64,000 nt of DNA, from assembly GCA_017557605.1 (NCBI GenBank), contig JAFYYJ010000064.1, positions 42,767-106,766 on the forward strand. The letters run 5' to 3'. Within the stretch, counting starts at the first letter, position 1. Every line of letters begins with the position of its first letter. A model generated the notes under the pieces. That model was not told where the DNA came from, searched no databases, and was given only the letters and a program-made list of their open reading frames with translations. A program made the translations under genes and the position numbers. Below, piece after piece: positions 61,645 to 64,000 of this stretch. The stretch is from Salinivirgaceae bacterium (GTDB lineage Bacteria; Bacteroidota; Bacteroidia; Bacteroidales; SZUA-534).

Positions 61645-63738
61645 ATGACTTTAGAGGATTTCCTTGAAAATAATCCTTGCGTCAGGCTTATTGCTCCATT
61701 TATCATCGGAATCATAATAGGCAGTCTGTTTTTTGTGCCAATATATGTCAGCGCAACAATTGCCGTTGTCGCCATAGCAATCGCTATCTGGCTATATAAA
61801 AAACTCTTAAAATACACACAGCGGTGGTTGCCTGGTTTTGTGTCGGGCATAGCGATTCTTGCCGTTGGAATGTTGCTTATAACCACGCACCAAAACAGCC
61901 AGACCGATGAGCCAACAACCCGAATGGTTGACCAATACCGCGCTTGCGTACTGAACCCGCCGGCGCTGAAAAACCGATACTACAAAACTGAATTGCAGAT
62001 TGAAGCAGCAAACATATCCGGCTCCTGGTATAGCATCGACACAAAAATAACCGCAACCATAGAATGCGACTCACTTGCCGAGAAACTGAAAGCCGGACAG
62101 ACAATCGAATTCGCAGCACAAATCGACAGTTTGAACGCTCCAAAGAATCCATTCGGATTCGATTATGCCAACTACCTGCAAAACAACGGAATATACGGAA
62201 GTATTTTCCTTAAATCCGGCAAATGGCAGATTGTCAGCACCGAGGTGCGAGGCCTCCGCCGATATGCGCTCAACATTAGGCAGCGACTTATCGGCCTGTT
62301 TAAAGATGCAGGACTAAGCGGCAACGAGTTGGGTTTGGCTTCTACGCTCGTTCTTGGCTACAAAAACGATATCGATTCGGAAGTTAAACAAGCATATATG
62401 AACGCCGGAGCGATGCATGTGCTCGCCGTTTCGGGAATGCATGTCGGCATTGTTTACTTGGCTTTGGACCTGCTGATGATAGTATTTGGCGGCAAACGCT
62501 TCTACTGGTTCAAACAGTTTCTAATTATCCTTCTACTTTGGGCCTACGCTTTCATAACAGGACTATCGCCGTCGGTTATGCGAGCAACGATTATGTTCAC
62601 CGTAGTTATTGTCGGCAAAATCTTCAATCGCGACACTAGCGTTTACAACACACTTGCCTTCACGGCGATATGCATACTTGTCAATGACCCGTCGATGTTG
62701 TTCAAACCGAGTTTCCAACTATCGTGTGTGGCGGTCACCGGCATCGTGTTTTACCAACCGCGCATCGCCAGAATCATTAAGGTGAGAAACAAAGCGCTCA
62801 ACTATCTTTGGCAACTGACAAGCGTGTCGATAGCCGCACAGATAGCCACAATGCCATTCTGCCTGTTTTATTTCGAACGCATGCCTGTATATTTCTGGCT
62901 ATCGAATATTGTTGTTTCACCAGGCGCCACGGTACTTATTGTGTTGGCTATGATGCTCCTTATCACATCTCCAATCAATTGCATATCAGCTTTTTTCGGA
63001 TTCCTCACAAAATGGGCGACCAAAGCGATGAACTTTTTAGTTATCACGATAGCAAATCTTCCTGGTTCCACAATCGAGAATGCGCATATATCTATCATTC
63101 AAGCCATTGCAATCGGAATAACAATAGTATTGGTAACATCATGGCTTATATCAAAACGATACAACCGGTTACTCGCAGCCATAACGACACTTACTATATT
63201 CGTTATTATACCACTAAATATGAATAAGATAACTCACTCTGAACGTCAGGCCATTTGCATATATCACAACACACAAATATCTGCCATTCAATTCGTTGAC
63301 GGAAACAGTTCGTATTGGCTTAGCAACATTCCAAATAATCAAAAGATTTCCCCGATAATCAAAGGCGGAAATCAATATTGGAATGCCTGCCGGCATAAGA
63401 TGATAATCGCAAACAGCAGTAACGCAATCATTTACGATGATAGTTTTTTCGTATTCGACAGCATATGCGGGATTATTGTCAACGATAGCACAAAACACTT
63501 CGGTATAAACGAGCCGTTTGAACTTGATTATCTGATTGTTCAAGGCAACCCTCCTATTAAAGCGCGACAAATGCCTAAAAATCTATCGTTCAAACATGTG
63601 ATAATCGAAGCTTCAGTAAAACCATGGATAGCCAGCGAATGGGAAAAGAAATACTCCGGATGCCATGTGCATAACATCAAACGTGAAGGTGCGTATATTA
63701 GTGAATGGCAACGACATAGATGCTCAAACAACAAATAA
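61645..63738 (+). CDS. ComEC/Rec2-family DNA-uptake membrane protein (no MBL domain)
   Basis: A 697-residue membrane protein. The N-terminal DUF4131-type region (about 1-200) is followed by the competence domain with the motif VLAVSGMHVGIVYLALDLL and GLSPSVMRATIMFTVV. ComEC forms the inner-membrane channel for single-stranded DNA uptake. The metallo-beta-lactamase nuclease domain of long ComEC proteins is absent; the last ~190 residues are a short soluble region typical of Bacteroidota ComEC. Whether this strain is competent cannot be judged. Confidence 0.92.
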   Translation: MTLEDFLENNPCVRLIAPFIIGIIIGSLFFVPIYVSATIAVVAIAIAIWLYKKLLKYTQRWLPGFVSGIAILAVGMLLITTHQNSQTDEPTTRMVDQYRACVLNPPALKNRYYKTELQIEAANISGSWYSIDTKITATIECDSLAEKLKAGQTIEFAAQIDSLNAPKNPFGFDYANYLQNNGIYGSIFLKSGKWQIVSTEVRGLRRYALNIRQRLIGLFKDAGLSGNELGLASTLVLGYKNDIDSEVKQAYMNAGAMHVLAVSGMHVGIVYLALDLLMIVFGGKRFYWFKQFLIILLLWAYAFITGLSPSVMRATIMFTVVIVGKIFNRDTSVYNTLAFTAICILVNDPSMLFKPSFQLSCVAVTGIVFYQPRIARIIKVRNKALNYLWQLTSVSIAAQIATMPFCLFYFERMPVYFWLSNIVVSPGATVLIVLAMMLLITSPINCISAFFGFLTKWATKAMNFLVITIANLPGSTIENAHISIIQAIAIGITIVLVTSWLISKRYNRLLAAITTLTIFVIIPLNMNKITHSERQAICIYHNTQISAIQFVDGNSSYWLSNIPNNQKISPIIKGGNQYWNACRHKMIIANSSNAIIYDDSFFVFDSICGIIVNDSTKHFGINEPFELDYLIVQGNPPIKARQMPKNLSFKHVIIEASVKPWIASEWEKKYSGCHVHNIKREGAYISEWQRHRCSNNK

Positions 63739-63848
63739 CACTTGGAAAACTTATATTTTTTCGCATCGTTCTCAAGCCCCGGGACGGCACCAAAACGGAA
63801 TAAGGTGACAATGCCGGGCGAGCTGGCGAACGAACCTCCCCAAAACGG

Positions 63849-63887
63849 AGCAAGCCTCAGTCTCCTGTGCGGAAACCAAGGCTTGCT
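63849..63887 (-). terminator. Hairpin downstream of the 5S rRNA gene
   Basis: AGCAAGCCT (63849-63857) pairs perfectly with AGGCTTGCT (63879-63887) around a 21-base loop. On the minus strand it lies just after the 5S 3' end and is followed by CCGTTTTGG, so it may end the rRNA operon or guide processing. The T-run is short. The rest of 63739-63892 holds no supported gene. Confidence 0.5.
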
Positions 63888-63892
63888 GAAGG

Positions 63893-64000
<108 letters not shown>

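Overview
The window comes from a chromosome of the order Bacteroidales (phylum Bacteroidota). Several signals agree on this. Promoters fit the Bacteroidota -7 box TAnnTTTG, for example ahead of the three tRNA genes. Most genes lack strong Shine-Dalgarno sequences. A gingipain-like protease carries a type IX secretion (T9SS) C-terminal sorting domain, and a PorE-like TPR/beta-propeller/OmpA protein lies nearby. The thrS-infC-rpmI-rplT cluster and the L-arabinose locus with an SSS transporter and a lipoprotein mutarotase are also typical. I cannot name a genus from the sequence.

Layout. 1-5.4 kb: an envelope-biogenesis operon of three PpiC/SurA-type proteins (the first cut by the window edge), a MoxR ATPase and an OstA-like protein. 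5.5-9.4 kb: tRNA-Ser, the coupled minus-strand operon glmM-ruvX-def, a DUF456 membrane protein, tRNA-Lys and tRNA-Val. 9.4-10.7 kb: a nucleotidyltransferase and a 76-bp-period repeat array. 10.7-21.4 kb: one giant mosaic surface protein gene (3554 codons) with 40-residue tandem repeats, four beta-helix modules and a G8 tract. 21.6-24.7 kb: an exported C1 peptidase, a nucleoid-associated protein and a small orphan. 24.7-28 kb: thrS-infC-rpmI-rplT, with infC read from an ATT start and a pseudoknot-like leader before rplT. 28-31.2 kb: nadA and an LtaS-type sulfatase-fold membrane enzyme.

31.2-39.5 kb is a complete L-arabinose utilisation locus on the minus strand: mutarotase, Na+/sugar symporter, AraD, AraA and a ribulokinase-like FGGY kinase. 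Two intergenic gaps of this operon (araD-araA and araA-kinase) are each almost exactly filled by a cassette: a four-helix-bundle gene of the 23S rRNA intervening-sequence protein family, bounded by AT-rich inverted repeats. One pair is 22 bp and perfect. This resembles the architecture of 23S rRNA intervening sequences, but placed in a polycistronic mRNA, and it is the most unusual signal in the window.

39.6-44.7 kb holds a surface-glycan decoration cluster: two cytidylyltransferases, LicD, a GT10 fucosyltransferase-like enzyme, a CDP-glycerol glycerophosphotransferase-like enzyme and a class V aminotransferase. 44.8-50 kb is the C25 protease with seven tandem beta-sandwich-like repeats and a T9SS sorting domain. 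50-57.2 kb: argS, a lipoprotein, the PorE-like protein, adenosine deaminase and a tetrapyrrole-methylase-fold methyltransferase. 57.3-63.7 kb: an MBL-fold hydrolase, a small lipoprotein, an AlaX-type editing protein, YfhO and ComEC. The window closes in a minus-strand 5S rRNA gene, so an rRNA operon lies just to the right.

Many intergenic gaps contain AT-rich runs of repeated short words (such as TAATTCGTAATTC or GGCATTAGGCATTAG) that look like a genome-wide habit of this lineage.
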